NCBI GenBank assembly: GCA_017440965.1
Contig: JAFSGH010000018.1
Coordinates: 1-64,000 of the forward strand
Origin: Clostridia bacterium
Lineage (GTDB): Bacteria; Bacillota; Clostridia; Oscillospirales; Acutalibacteraceae
DNA: 64,000 nt
Reading direction: 5' to 3'
Position numbers and translations under genes: made by a program. Shown here piece by piece: positions 32,920 to 41,266 of the stretch. Positions within the stretch are counted from its first letter, which is position 1. Every line of letters starts with the position of its first letter. The notes below the pieces were generated by a model that was not told where the DNA came from, did not search any database, and was given only the letters and a program-made list of their open reading frames with translations.

Positions 32920-34707
32920 TTAACCTATTGTACCAACCTTGCTGTCCTTTGCTTTATCCTCATCGCTTAAGACCTCATAGGGCACAAGGTTATGATGCAT
33001 TTTTCCGAGATTGTTACGGCTCTTTTTATCGGGTGAGCCGCTGTAAATATAACCCTCGCTCCGCATATAGGCATTCCATCTGCGGTGCTCTAAATTCTCT
33101 ATTGAAATTTTTTCCTCAGGGGTAAGCTCCTCATCCTTTTTTGACGCTCCCTGAATACCGCAGGCAATTCTTGCTCTTATATGAAGAGCCGCCGCAACAG
33201 ATGAGCGGTAATTATATTCATAATTCCAGAATTCCTCCTCACTGCCCCACTTAAGGTGACGGCTGAGAGCCTCTTTTTCCAGCTTATTATGAAGAATACT
33301 GTCTGCAGAAAATGAGGTTTCGAGATCACCCGTAAAGCATATATCATAGGACTGACCGCTGTAGTTTTTAAGGCCGTCAAGCACCCTTTTCTGCTCACTT
33401 CCGTAAACGACAGCGTGAATAAAGGGCTTTATTCCCATTCTTTCAAACAAGGTTCTCAGCTCTACCGCAGTTTTGATATTAAGCTCATCATCGCCGAGAC
33501 AGACCATTACATAAGTTATATTTCCTATTTCTCTGACCTTTTCATAAAAGCTTAAAGTACCGACATCAACACCCGGATGGAGCTTTATGGTATAGCGTGC
33601 TTCACCGGGAATGCTTCTGCCGTTAAAGCTTTCGCTCATAAGCTCAGGAGCGGCAGCCTTGAATCTGTCCTCTGAAAGCTTATCCTTATCAAACGCATTT
33701 ATTGTGACATTATAACCGTCCATCTGGCAAAACCAGGAAAGAGCCTTTACGGTCTCAGTACCGAGAGAGCCCATACCGACAACAAGAGCAGAAACAAACC
33801 TTTCACCGTTTTCGCAGTCGATAGCTCTTTTGAACAGCTCCATTTCATTGTCATAAAGAATTCTGTTTACAAGGGATACGGTTTCGTTTATTCTTCTTAC
33901 CTTGACCTTACCCTTTTCCGAGGCAGAAAGCAGTAATTCACTTTCTATTTTGGTGGACATCACATAGACATCCGTATTATCCCTGTCAGAAAATTCCTTT
34001 ATAAGCTTCAGTCCCTGAACGGTATTGAGGTTTTCATCATCACTCATAAGTAAAAATGAGAGCCTTTTTTTACGGGAATGTCTCTTGAAATTAACTGCAA
34101 GGATATCGTTTACAAAAAGAAGTGCACCTGCCTGCTTTGCTTCTTTTGCGAGCTCACCCTTCTTCATTTCCTCGTCAAAAACATCCGTAAAGATAATTAC
34201 GGACTTTTTATCCTTTTCTCTTATGCTGCTTGCAAGGGCAAATGTCTTTTCATTCAATTGAGAGAAAACATATGCGTCCTTGAAAAATCTTGCAAAATAG
34301 CCTGCATATGCATAGAGATTTTTCAAAAAGGATAACGCGAAGCTAACGGTACAAACGGGAGCTAAAAACTGCACCAGAAGAAGTCCGCCGAGATACCAGT
34401 TAAAGATCTCTCCGGGAATTCTTCCCGAATAAGTCATAACATCGTCGAATATGGCATCTCCGCCGAAGACCTTGATTGCCTTTGCAAATGCCATTAGAAC
34501 GGCAGATAAAGGATTTACCTTCTGCTCCTCATATAAGCATATGAAGGCGGGAGCACATAAAATGATAGTTGAAAAAAAGCAGTATGCCATAAAAACATGG
34601 GTAATTTTTATGGAATGCTCCCTGTTTTTGCTAAAAAAGAGATACAGAGAAACAGCGACAGCAACGAAGGACACTATCGCAAACAGTGAAAAACTTATAT
34701 TCCACAT
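32920..34707 (-). CDS. Membrane protein with two Rossmann units and a C-terminal RyR domain
   Basis: 595 residues; ATG after AAAGGAG. Three hydrophobic helices lie at about 4-26, 37-59 and 105-128. Between the second and third is a short amphipathic segment (AFAKAIKVFGGDA) in pore-loop position. Residues ~150-290 form a first Rossmann-like unit (VIIFTDVF, LLFVNDI); residues ~300-500 a second with the dinucleotide loop VVGMGSLGTETVKAL, as in TrkA-N/RCK domains. A RyR domain ends the protein (LEHRRWNAYMRSEGY, HHNLVPYEVLSDEDKAKD). Topology resembles an RCK-gated channel, but no TVGYG filter is seen, so channel function is speculative. It may be a membrane effector sensing NAD or another nucleotide. 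Confidence 0.75.
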   Translation of the reverse strand: MWNISFSLFAIVSFVAVAVSLYLFFSKNREHSIKITHVFMAYCFFSTIILCAPAFICLYEEQKVNPLSAVLMAFAKAIKVFGGDAIFDDVMTYSGRIPGEIFNWYLGGLLLVQFLAPVCTVSFALSFLKNLYAYAGYFARFFKDAYVFSQLNEKTFALASSIREKDKKSVIIFTDVFDEEMKKGELAKEAKQAGALLFVNDILAVNFKRHSRKKRLSFLLMSDDENLNTVQGLKLIKEFSDRDNTDVYVMSTKIESELLLSASEKGKVKVRRINETVSLVNRILYDNEMELFKRAIDCENGERFVSALVVGMGSLGTETVKALSWFCQMDGYNVTINAFDKDKLSEDRFKAAAPELMSESFNGRSIPGEARYTIKLHPGVDVGTLSFYEKVREIGNITYVMVCLGDDELNIKTAVELRTLFERMGIKPFIHAVVYGSEQKRVLDGLKNYSGQSYDICFTGDLETSFSADSILHNKLEKEALSRHLKWGSEEEFWNYEYNYRSSVAAALHIRARIACGIQGASKKDEELTPEEKISIENLEHRRWNAYMRSEGYIYSGSPDKKSRNNLGKMHHNLVPYEVLSDEDKAKDSKVGTIG

Positions 34708-34728
34708 AATTATTATTCTCCTTTTATT

Positions 34729-35937
34729 CTATTTCCATAAGTTATCAATTTTTTTTCTGAGAGAATCAATGCTCAGCTTGTCAACATCATCTATGACCTT
34801 TATACCCATATCGTTACATCTTACAAGCGCACCGCTTGAAAGATTGGATGCAGAGCTTGCTATAAGCACCTTCTTTGCATAGCCCTTACCGAATTTTTCG
34901 GCAACCGTATTCAGCTTATATACCTCCTCGGGGATAACCGCCCCGTTTTTGCAGGAAATAAAAATGGGCATAACTCCGCGCATAAGCATTACATCTATCT
35001 CGTTTTCCGTATTAGGTCTGTCTGATGTAACAACGCCGTCCCAATCGATAAAAGCACCCGAAACAACATCGCAGTAAGCCGCATCTCCCTTGTCATCAAC
35101 ACTTTCAGAGGCAAGCATATATATAAGCAGCTCAAGAATCTTTCCCGATTTATCAAGACAGCTCCTGACCAATTCATTCTTAAAGGTCACCTTAAAAGAA
35201 AACGAATCGTACTCATAACGGATAAGTCCTCTTTCAGCAAGAGCTCTCAGCAGCTTTCTGTCAGGCTGATGCTTTCTTGCACGGCTGAGGACCGAGGGAG
35301 ATGAACGGATAACAAGACTGTTCTCATCCTCGTAGCTGTTTGCCGTAAGGTAGGCAAACACGCCGCTCTGCTCATTCCAGTTTTTCGGATCCTCTGAGCA
35401 TATACGCCACATTTCCCTGATATCTTCCTTATCCTCTGCTCCAAGGGCGGCGCAGGACAGATCTGCCTCTGTATGTCTTAAAACTCCTCCGTAAAGCTCA
35501 ATATTTTCCTTTACGGATAAAAAGGGAAGTCCCTCTGCAATTATTTTTTCTCCGTCTCCGTCACAGTCTATTATTCTGCTGTCCTTTATACTGTAACGGT
35601 GAAGCTGTATATTCTTTTCAGGAAATCTGCTGTAAACGATGCCTGCGGCAACAAGATACAATTCCTCGCCGCCCGTAAGATCAAAATACAGCTCATCATT
35701 CCCGTTTACTATTTCCGTAAGCCTTTCTATGATAGCATTGATATTATTTCTGAAGGCAACACATATCTCAATAACTACATTCTGCCCTCTGTCGGAAAAC
35801 ATAGAGATATATTTTTTTCTGTGCTCCTCAAGGATATTTTTATCAGGTCCTACAAGATATATCTTTGAGGGAAGCTTTATAAGAGAAACGCAGATATTTT
35901 CTACGCTTGTTTTATCAAAAAATTCAACAAAAACCAT
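34729..35937 (-). CDS. Card1-like CARF-domain nuclease (DUF1887-type)
   Basis: 402 residues; ATG after GGAG. The N-terminal ~140 residues are a CARF fold: KIYLVGPDKNIL, then LYFDLTGGEELYLVAAG (86-98), the position of the cyclic-oligonucleotide motif. A winged-helix-like middle follows (RSSPSVLSRARK..LLRALAERGLIRYE). Residues ~265-400 carry a PD-(D/E)xK nuclease core: Glu313 and Asp315 in ENEIDVMLMRG, then PIFISCKNG with Lys330. The usual Glu of ExK is Ser328 here. Card1 enzymes, activated by cA4 from type III CRISPR, cut ssDNA and RNA. No cas gene or array is in the window, so the activator must come from elsewhere. Confidence 0.8.
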   Translation of the reverse strand: MVFVEFFDKTSVENICVSLIKLPSKIYLVGPDKNILEEHRKKYISMFSDRGQNVVIEICVAFRNNINAIIERLTEIVNGNDELYFDLTGGEELYLVAAGIVYSRFPEKNIQLHRYSIKDSRIIDCDGDGEKIIAEGLPFLSVKENIELYGGVLRHTEADLSCAALGAEDKEDIREMWRICSEDPKNWNEQSGVFAYLTANSYEDENSLVIRSSPSVLSRARKHQPDRKLLRALAERGLIRYEYDSFSFKVTFKNELVRSCLDKSGKILELLIYMLASESVDDKGDAAYCDVVSGAFIDWDGVVTSDRPNTENEIDVMLMRGVMPIFISCKNGAVIPEEVYKLNTVAEKFGKGYAKKVLIASSASNLSSGALVRCNDMGIKVIDDVDKLSIDSLRKKIDNLWK

Positions 35938-35970
35938 AATACACTCCGAGAAACTGCAGAGAAAAAAAGC

Positions 35971-35992
35971 ATCATACCCTCAGATCATACCC
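35971..35992 (-). promoter_or_regulatory. Direct repeat before the CARF operon
   Basis: ATCATACCC at 35971-35979 and 35984-35992 (GGGTATGAT on the transcribed strand, 13-bp period), 35-55 bp before the CARF gene. I see no good sigma-A promoter here, so this could be a site for a regulator or for the nearby alternative sigma factor. Confidence 0.35.
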
Positions 35993-36019
35993 GGGAAAGC
36001 AAAATTCTCTGTTAATGAC

Positions 36020-36060
36020 AAAAACGGTCGGACGGAAAAATATATCCCTGTGCCGACCGC
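36020..36060 (-). terminator. Terminator separating the AAA+ operon from the CARF operon
   Basis: CGGTCGG (36025-36031) pairs with CCGACCG (36053-36059). On the minus strand the stem is followed by TTTTTGTC. The CARF-RyR genes are therefore probably a separate transcript. Confidence 0.7.
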
Positions 36061-36084
36061 CTGTTCTTACTGTTTTTTTTATTA

Positions 36085-38163
36085 TCAGAAGCCGAGCTTA
36101 ACCTTTTTTACTCCAACAAGCTTTGAGAAGAACTTGTCTGAGCTTGCGGCAATAAAGTCCTCTTTTGTAAGGAAGAATTCGGGACTCTTTTCATAGATCA
36201 TTCTTCTGCTTGCCTTCGCACAGGTTCTCTCATACAGATTTCTTACAAATCTTGCATTGCTGAATTTCTTGTCGTTAAGAACCTCATCGGAAAGGCTGTC
36301 AAAGAATTTCTTTGCTTCTTCAAGTAAGCCTTCCTTGCAGGCAACGGATCTTGATACCATACCTGCAAATATCTCATAAAGCTGTTCTCTCGTGTAATTG
36401 GGGAAATATATCTCATAAGGCATACGGCTTTCAAGACCTGAATTTCCCTTAAGAAGAGTCTTCATCTCATCGGGATAGCCTGCCATGATTACAACAAGAT
36501 CGTTTCTGTGGTTTTCCATTTCCGTGATAAGAGTATCGAGAGCCTCCTTGCCGTAGTCCGCACTGCCGATATGCTCGTCCCTGTAAAGAGAATAAGCCTC
36601 ATCTATAAACAAAACAGAACCGTAGGCATCTCTGCACATTGCAGAGGTCTTGGGGGCTGTCTCGCCGACATATTTTCCGCAGAAGGCTCTGCCGGGATAC
36701 TCAAAGAAATAGCCGTTTCTGAGAATTCCGCGTTCTCTGAGAATATTTCCGAGAATTCTTGCAACCGTGGTCTTACCTGTACCGGGAGCACCGACAAATC
36801 TCATATGGAAGCACGGTGCTGCGATATCAAGCTTCTTATTGACCTCGATCTGAGCAATTATCTCCTCAACCGTATCTGCGATCTTTTCCATACCGACCAT
36901 TTCTCTGAGAGCATCAAGTCCCTTGTCATCCTCATCGGTATTGTTTTCAATAAGACCTGCAAGATCCGCTTTTGTTATAAGTGTATTCATCTGACCGCTT
37001 TCTGCATCGCTGAGTTGCTTACGGTAGATCATATCAAACACTGTCTTCTCTACGGTCTTCATACCGTAGAATCTGCCGTCACTCTTTTCCTCGATGATAC
37101 GGCGTTCAAACTGCTCCCAGGCACCCTCATCGGCAGTATAAGAATATCTGCCGAGCTGCTGCTTTCCGCAAGCTATAATATCCTCCATATCAAGAGGCGG
37201 GAATCTGAGAGTTCTGATATAAAATCTGTCACAGAGATACTCCTTGACAGCTTCAAGGGAATCGTCCTCAAGGAAGGGAACTCTGAAAACAAAGATACAT
37301 TTTTCTGCACCTTCCTCTGCAAGCTCAAGAGTTTTCTTGAAATATGTATTATTGAAATCTGAAGTCTCATTGCTGATATCCAAGCATATAAGCGTTGTGC
37401 CGGAAATATTCGCAGCATCCCTGAGCATCTTTTCGAAGGCCATAAAGAGATGAGGCTCGTGGGGAATAGTATCCTCTATCACACGCACGGGGAATTTAGA
37501 TTGAACGATACCGCATTCCTTTACTGCCTTTGCAAACAGTTCAAGATAAGTAGTGAGACCGTAGCCGTCATTTATGGAAAACAGGAAATTTCTTTCCATA
37601 AAGGGTCTGAAGGTCTTATTCTGCTTTACTGCGGGAGCTATCATCTTAAGCTCGTGGATAACTGCCTTGAATTCATCAGCGGCGATAAGCTCATCCACTT
37701 CTTCAAAAACAGATCTTTCACAGCTGCTGTCTTCTGCTTCATTTTCTGTGTCTGCCTTGCCGTCACCCTTACCGAGCATTCCGCCGAGGACCTCTTTGAT
37801 GCCTGAGCTTTTTTTCGCGTCCTCAGAAGGCTTTTCTTCCTTTTCAGGAGCCTTTTTCTCTTCTGCGGGTGCTTCGGAAACGGGCTCCTTCTTTTCCTCG
37901 GTAAGTAAGTATTTTACCACCTCGGCATTCTTATCAATGGCCATTTTAGAAAAAAGAATGTCATCGACCTTTTTTCCGAACTCATCATAGGACATATCTG
38001 ACTCAACAAGAATGATACATTCGCTGTGGGAGGATTTTACTATTTCGATCTTTGATCCGAATATTTCTTTTATATAACCGATAAAAGCCTGAACAGGTAA
38101 AACTCTGTCGCTTCTCTTTGAAAGCACCCATTTACCTGAAAATGATAACTGTATCTTTTTCAT
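36085..38163 (-). CDS. CbxX/CfqX-type AAA+ ATPase with an inactive first AAA module
   Basis: 692 residues; ATG after AAGGAGAGA. Residues 1-~90 form a small alpha/beta domain, followed by a Glu/Lys/Pro-rich linker (~95-150). Residues ~155-400 look like an AAA module without Walker A. Residues ~415-670 form a complete CbxX/SpoVK-type AAA+ domain: Walker A GAPGTGKTT near 458, Walker B VLFIDEAYSL near 515, sensor-1 region VVIMAGYPDEM, and the lid SNARFVRNLYERTCAKASRRM. Such ATPases remodel protein complexes; EccA of type VII secretion is a relative. It lies 21 bp after the anti-sigma gene, in the same operon, and ends with a terminator. Confidence 0.85.
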   Translation of the reverse strand: MKKIQLSFSGKWVLSKRSDRVLPVQAFIGYIKEIFGSKIEIVKSSHSECIILVESDMSYDEFGKKVDDILFSKMAIDKNAEVVKYLLTEEKKEPVSEAPAEEKKAPEKEEKPSEDAKKSSGIKEVLGGMLGKGDGKADTENEAEDSSCERSVFEEVDELIAADEFKAVIHELKMIAPAVKQNKTFRPFMERNFLFSINDGYGLTTYLELFAKAVKECGIVQSKFPVRVIEDTIPHEPHLFMAFEKMLRDAANISGTTLICLDISNETSDFNNTYFKKTLELAEEGAEKCIFVFRVPFLEDDSLEAVKEYLCDRFYIRTLRFPPLDMEDIIACGKQQLGRYSYTADEGAWEQFERRIIEEKSDGRFYGMKTVEKTVFDMIYRKQLSDAESGQMNTLITKADLAGLIENNTDEDDKGLDALREMVGMEKIADTVEEIIAQIEVNKKLDIAAPCFHMRFVGAPGTGKTTVARILGNILRERGILRNGYFFEYPGRAFCGKYVGETAPKTSAMCRDAYGSVLFIDEAYSLYRDEHIGSADYGKEALDTLITEMENHRNDLVVIMAGYPDEMKTLLKGNSGLESRMPYEIYFPNYTREQLYEIFAGMVSRSVACKEGLLEEAKKFFDSLSDEVLNDKKFSNARFVRNLYERTCAKASRRMIYEKSPEFFLTKEDFIAASSDKFFSKLVGVKKVKLGF

Positions 38164-38184
38164 AATCTCTCTCCTTAAAAACTA

Positions 38185-38445
38185 TCAGAATAACGGATCT
38201 TGCAGTTCAGAGGAAGATACTCTTCCGTTGCTGTACCGTTCACTGACAAAGCTTCTGAAATCCGATGAAGTCTGCAATCTTTCAAACTCCTCCTGAATCA
38301 GCTGTATTGCATTTACAAGTTCAAAGCATTCCTTGCAAACAAGGATATGTGAATTGACACGGGCAATCAGACTCAGAGTATTCTCATCTATATTATCCAT
38401 AGTGACAAAATCAAGGATCTCATCTATTGTCAAATGTTCCGCCAT
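38185..38445 (-). CDS. Zinc-finger anti-sigma factor-like protein
   Basis: 86 residues; ATG eight bases after AGGAGG, overlapping the end of the sigma gene by 16 bp. The motif HILVCKECFELV carries the His-x3-Cys-x2-Cys zinc site of anti-sigma factors, preceded by the expected N-terminal helix. There is no membrane segment, so it is a soluble type, as in redox- or ligand-responsive ZAS proteins. It probably binds and holds the sigma factor encoded just upstream, giving a switch for the operon. Confidence 0.75.
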   Translation of the reverse strand: MAEHLTIDEILDFVTMDNIDENTLSLIARVNSHILVCKECFELVNAIQLIQEEFERLQTSSDFRSFVSERYSNGRVSSSELQDPLF

Positions 38446-39248
38446 TTCAGTAACCTCCTGATCTTATTGTCAAGTCTGTTTACCCAATCGCTGACCGACT
38501 TATCTGCACCCTTTGCCATAAAAAATTCAGAATATACAACATCACCGTATACTCTTTTGCTGTCATAGGGCTCGTTAAGTGCTCTGAGCAGTATCTCTTT
38601 TTCAAGCTTACCGAAAGAAAGCCACGGTATTTTTTCGGAATATAAAACACAAACGGAATACATATCATAAAGCGTTAGTTCATCAGGGCTTGCAAGAAGC
38701 TTATTCTTTGCTTCTATTCTTGTCATATCATCCTCAATAACATATAAGGACTGAACTAACCAGGTAAGAATCTTATATATATTTATATTTTTCGAAAAAA
38801 TTACTATTCTGAAAGCATTTTGCAAGGTATTGATCACTTCATCAGGGGCAGCTATTTCCTCATATACATCGGGAAGCTCAGGGGCATAATTTCCGTTAAT
38901 ATCTTCCTTGCCGTATAAACGCTTGATCTGTTCTATTCTTGAAAGTATCACATTACGGGCAACCGTATAAAGCCATCTTACAAAATGCTCTGCATCACGG
39001 TTTATCTTACCCTCAGGTCCGTCTTTCAGCAAAAAACGGGTGACAACATACTGATAGACTCTTATGCGGATATTCTGCATGATCTCGTCATCAGAGGAAT
39101 ATTTACTTAACCAGTGGCTGCCGCTGACCTTACCGTGAACATATCGTTTAAGCTCCTTTTCTACAATAGAAAAGAGCCTGTTATAATCAGGCGAATCCGA
39201 AATAAGATCATCAACCATCCTATTGAATTCCTGCTCGGTAAACTTCAT
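38430..39248 (-). CDS. ECF-like sigma factor
   Basis: About 272 residues. I choose the ATG at 39248, six bases after GGGGAG. Sigma region 2 is visible at ~50-125: KYSSDDEIMQNIRIRVYQYV and HFVRWLYTVARNVILSRIEQIKR, the core-binding and -10 recognition helices. The C-terminal ~150 residues are longer than in a usual ~180-residue ECF factor, and region 4 is diverged (FGKLEKEILLRAL..GADKSVSDWVNRLDNKIRRLLKW). The overlap with a zinc-finger anti-sigma gene supports the call. It probably transcribes genes of this defence-like cluster and perhaps distant targets. Confidence 0.72.
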   Translation of the reverse strand: MKFTEQEFNRMVDDLISDSPDYNRLFSIVEKELKRYVHGKVSGSHWLSKYSSDDEIMQNIRIRVYQYVVTRFLLKDGPEGKINRDAEHFVRWLYTVARNVILSRIEQIKRLYGKEDINGNYAPELPDVYEEIAAPDEVINTLQNAFRIVIFSKNINIYKILTWLVQSLYVIEDDMTRIEAKNKLLASPDELTLYDMYSVCVLYSEKIPWLSFGKLEKEILLRALNEPYDSKRVYGDVVYSEFFMAKGADKSVSDWVNRLDNKIRRLLKWRNI

Positions 39249-39287
39249 CTGCATCTCCCCTTGTCTGCGGATAGTCATATCTTTTTT

Positions 39288-39316
39288 ATTCTATCATCTT
39301 TGTCGATTTCCGTCAA
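39288..39316 (-). promoter_or_regulatory. Sigma-A promoter of the sigma/anti-sigma/AAA+ operon
   Basis: On the minus strand, TTGACG (39316-39311) and TAGAAT (39293-39288) with a 17-bp spacer. Start of transcription is expected about 30 nt before the preferred start codon. Confidence 0.65.
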
Positions 39317-39480
39317 CAAAAGAACACAAAAAAACAGGAAAAACGCAGTGTATATCATACAGACTGACTTATATTTATATAAAGGTCTGCTTTGCCGGAA
39401 AAATCCGGAAAAAGCTTGGTTTAATGAGAGAGAAATATTTAAACCTGCGTACCTTATCGTAAAAACTGTTTTCTCCGTAC

Positions 39481-39568
39481 GCCTTCGGCTGCCATTTTCA
39501 CAAAGCCCCGAAACGGGAAGCTTTCTTCCCGTTCCGGGAAAATGCACAGGCTAACGCAGCCGAAGGCA
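39481..39568. repeat. Nested inverted repeat
   Basis: Outer arms GCCTTCGGCTGC (about 39481-39492) and GCAGCCGAAGGC (about 39557-39568) match perfectly. Inner arms CCCGAAACGGGAAG and CTTCCCGTTCCGGG match with one mismatch. On the minus strand this follows the VirD4-like gene and may end its transcript, though the T-run is weak. Confidence 0.6.
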
Positions 39569-39619
39569 AAAGAAAGCTTTATTCAGGCATTCAATATACG
39601 CTTGCCTGAAAAACTGTTC

Positions 39620-41266
39620 TTATTGCGGTATTTCATATCTGTACTTCGGATCGGAGAAAACCACCTTATTACTTGACAGCTCCGATTTTTTGCCGCAGGG
39701 GGCAAATTCAGGACAGTTATAGCTTCTTTCGATACGCGACCACAAAACATTTTCACGCATCTGAGTTATTATACATTCACCGGGAGCAATATGGTTCAGA
39801 GCACTTACGGGAACAAGAGCAACCGTGTCCTTATCATAGGACACTATGCTTTCACCCTTACCGTTGAGCGCCGATATGGGAGAAATAACCGTCTTATGCC
39901 CGCATTCTTCGGAAAAATCCCTTTTGGTCTGCGGATTGTTTGTTCCGAAGAATATATGAACATTCAGATTATCCTTGATTATATCAGCCGTCTCTCTGCC
40001 GTAGACATTATTAAGCTGAGCATAGGACTGCAGGATCAGCAAAAACCAGATATTTCTGCCGCCGCAGGCTGAAATGACCTTATCAAAATCCTCAAAACGG
40101 GGAAGATTGCCGAATTCATCAAGAAGGAAATAAAAGGGTGTGTCGAGCTTTGAATTTTTCTTTCTTGCAACGCCTATAAGTGCAGTATAAAGGTCACTGA
40201 GAAAAAGGCTTATTATCTCATAATGCAGGCTTTCTTCATCCTTATAAGACAAAAATATTACCGTAGGTCTGTCACCCTCATCCAGAGTCTCAAAGTCGAT
40301 GGTGTTCGTGCAGGTAACTCTTCTGATGCTTATATCTCTGAATTTGCTGATTGCCGCCGCGAAGGATGAGCTGATGCAAAGCCTTGTGTTTTTTGCCTGC
40401 TCAAGAATACATTTGCCGGCAAGCTGATATGCCTTTGACTGATGACTTCTGTTTGTGAAAAAGCCCTTATCGTAGACATCGCTTACAGAATCGCTGAAGG
40501 AGTCAAAGATCCTCAGGACCGTATCAAAGGAAAAGTTATCCTCTGTTATATCTCCGTCGTAACCACTGTCCTCAAGCATACCGAGAAGTATTGCGTGAAG
40601 TAAGTCTCTTGCAGAGCAGTCCCAGAAGGGATCCTTTGTGGCAGGAGATACGGGAACGACCATATTGCATAAGGAAGTAAGATCCTTTTCTGCTTCATCA
40701 AGGCAGGCTGTCTTATATTCCCTTATTGCTGCCTCAGCATCATCATAGCTGTCATATTCTGTGCCGTTGAATTCAAAAAACTTTTTAAGTCCCCTTTTTC
40801 TTGTAATAAGCTCAGGAACATCAAATTGCTTCTGATATTCCCTGAAGATCTTTGTCAGCGGATTCCAGCAGTCACTTACGGAATAATTCGTAAAGTCAAG
40901 AAGCTTTATGTCATAGCCCTCTTGTCTGAATTGCTCTGCATAATTACTGTAAAGCTCCTGCTTCGGATCGCTTATGACAAGATTCGGCTTATTTTTCTTC
41001 TTCATCAGAATATTAAGCGTCGGAATTACATATCCCGTGGTCTTACCGCTTCTTGTAGCACCGATAGCAAGCACATGGCTGTCGGGAATGAAGGTCACAT
41101 CCAACTTTCCCGACTTATCCTTTGTTACACAGATGGGAATTCCGTCTATTTCCTTTTTGCAGATATCCTCAAATCTGTAGGTGGCATCCTTATGCCTGAG
41201 TCTGTATTCCTCTACAGTGTCAAGTTTTGCATTTTCATAATCTTTGAACAATTCTATCTTATGCAT
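39620..41266 (-). CDS. VirD4/TraG-type ATPase without membrane segments
   Basis: 548 residues; ATG after AGGAGG, overlapping the previous gene by 8 bp. The motor domain of type IV coupling proteins is clear: AIGATRSGKTTGYVIPTL (Walker A Lys75), LVISDPKQELYSNY, the core-fold segment DCWNPL, and Walker B FYFLLDEFGNLP near 382. Classical coupling proteins have N-terminal membrane helices; none is present here, and no relaxase or mating-pore gene is nearby. It is therefore more likely a soluble DNA/protein-handling motor borrowed by this cluster. The tail (FAPCGKKSELSSNKVVFSDPKY) has no known domain. Confidence 0.82.
   Translation of the reverse strand: MHKIELFKDYENAKLDTVEEYRLRHKDATYRFEDICKKEIDGIPICVTKDKSGKLDVTFIPDSHVLAIGATRSGKTTGYVIPTLNILMKKKNKPNLVISDPKQELYSNYAEQFRQEGYDIKLLDFTNYSVSDCWNPLTKIFREYQKQFDVPELITRKRGLKKFFEFNGTEYDSYDDAEAAIREYKTACLDEAEKDLTSLCNMVVPVSPATKDPFWDCSARDLLHAILLGMLEDSGYDGDITEDNFSFDTVLRIFDSFSDSVSDVYDKGFFTNRSHQSKAYQLAGKCILEQAKNTRLCISSSFAAAISKFRDISIRRVTCTNTIDFETLDEGDRPTVIFLSYKDEESLHYEIISLFLSDLYTALIGVARKKNSKLDTPFYFLLDEFGNLPRFEDFDKVISACGGRNIWFLLILQSYAQLNNVYGRETADIIKDNLNVHIFFGTNNPQTKRDFSEECGHKTVISPISALNGKGESIVSYDKDTVALVPVSALNHIAPGECIITQMRENVLWSRIERSYNCPEFAPCGKKSELSSNKVVFSDPKYRYEIPQ

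Larger units (their letters stand above)
39249..39619. other. Structured intergenic region of the CARF/ClpP cluster
   Basis: No gene. It holds the sigma-A promoter of the sigma operon (39288-39316), the nested inverted repeat at 39481-39568, and a short stem CAGGCA/TGCCTG near 39583-39608. Small frames over it have no ribosome site or recognisable domain. Confidence 0.6.

Noticed and set aside
36508..37362. 284-codon plus-strand open frame inside the CbxX ATPase gene
   Set aside because: Antisense shadow of a well-supported AAA+ gene; no start signal and no domain.
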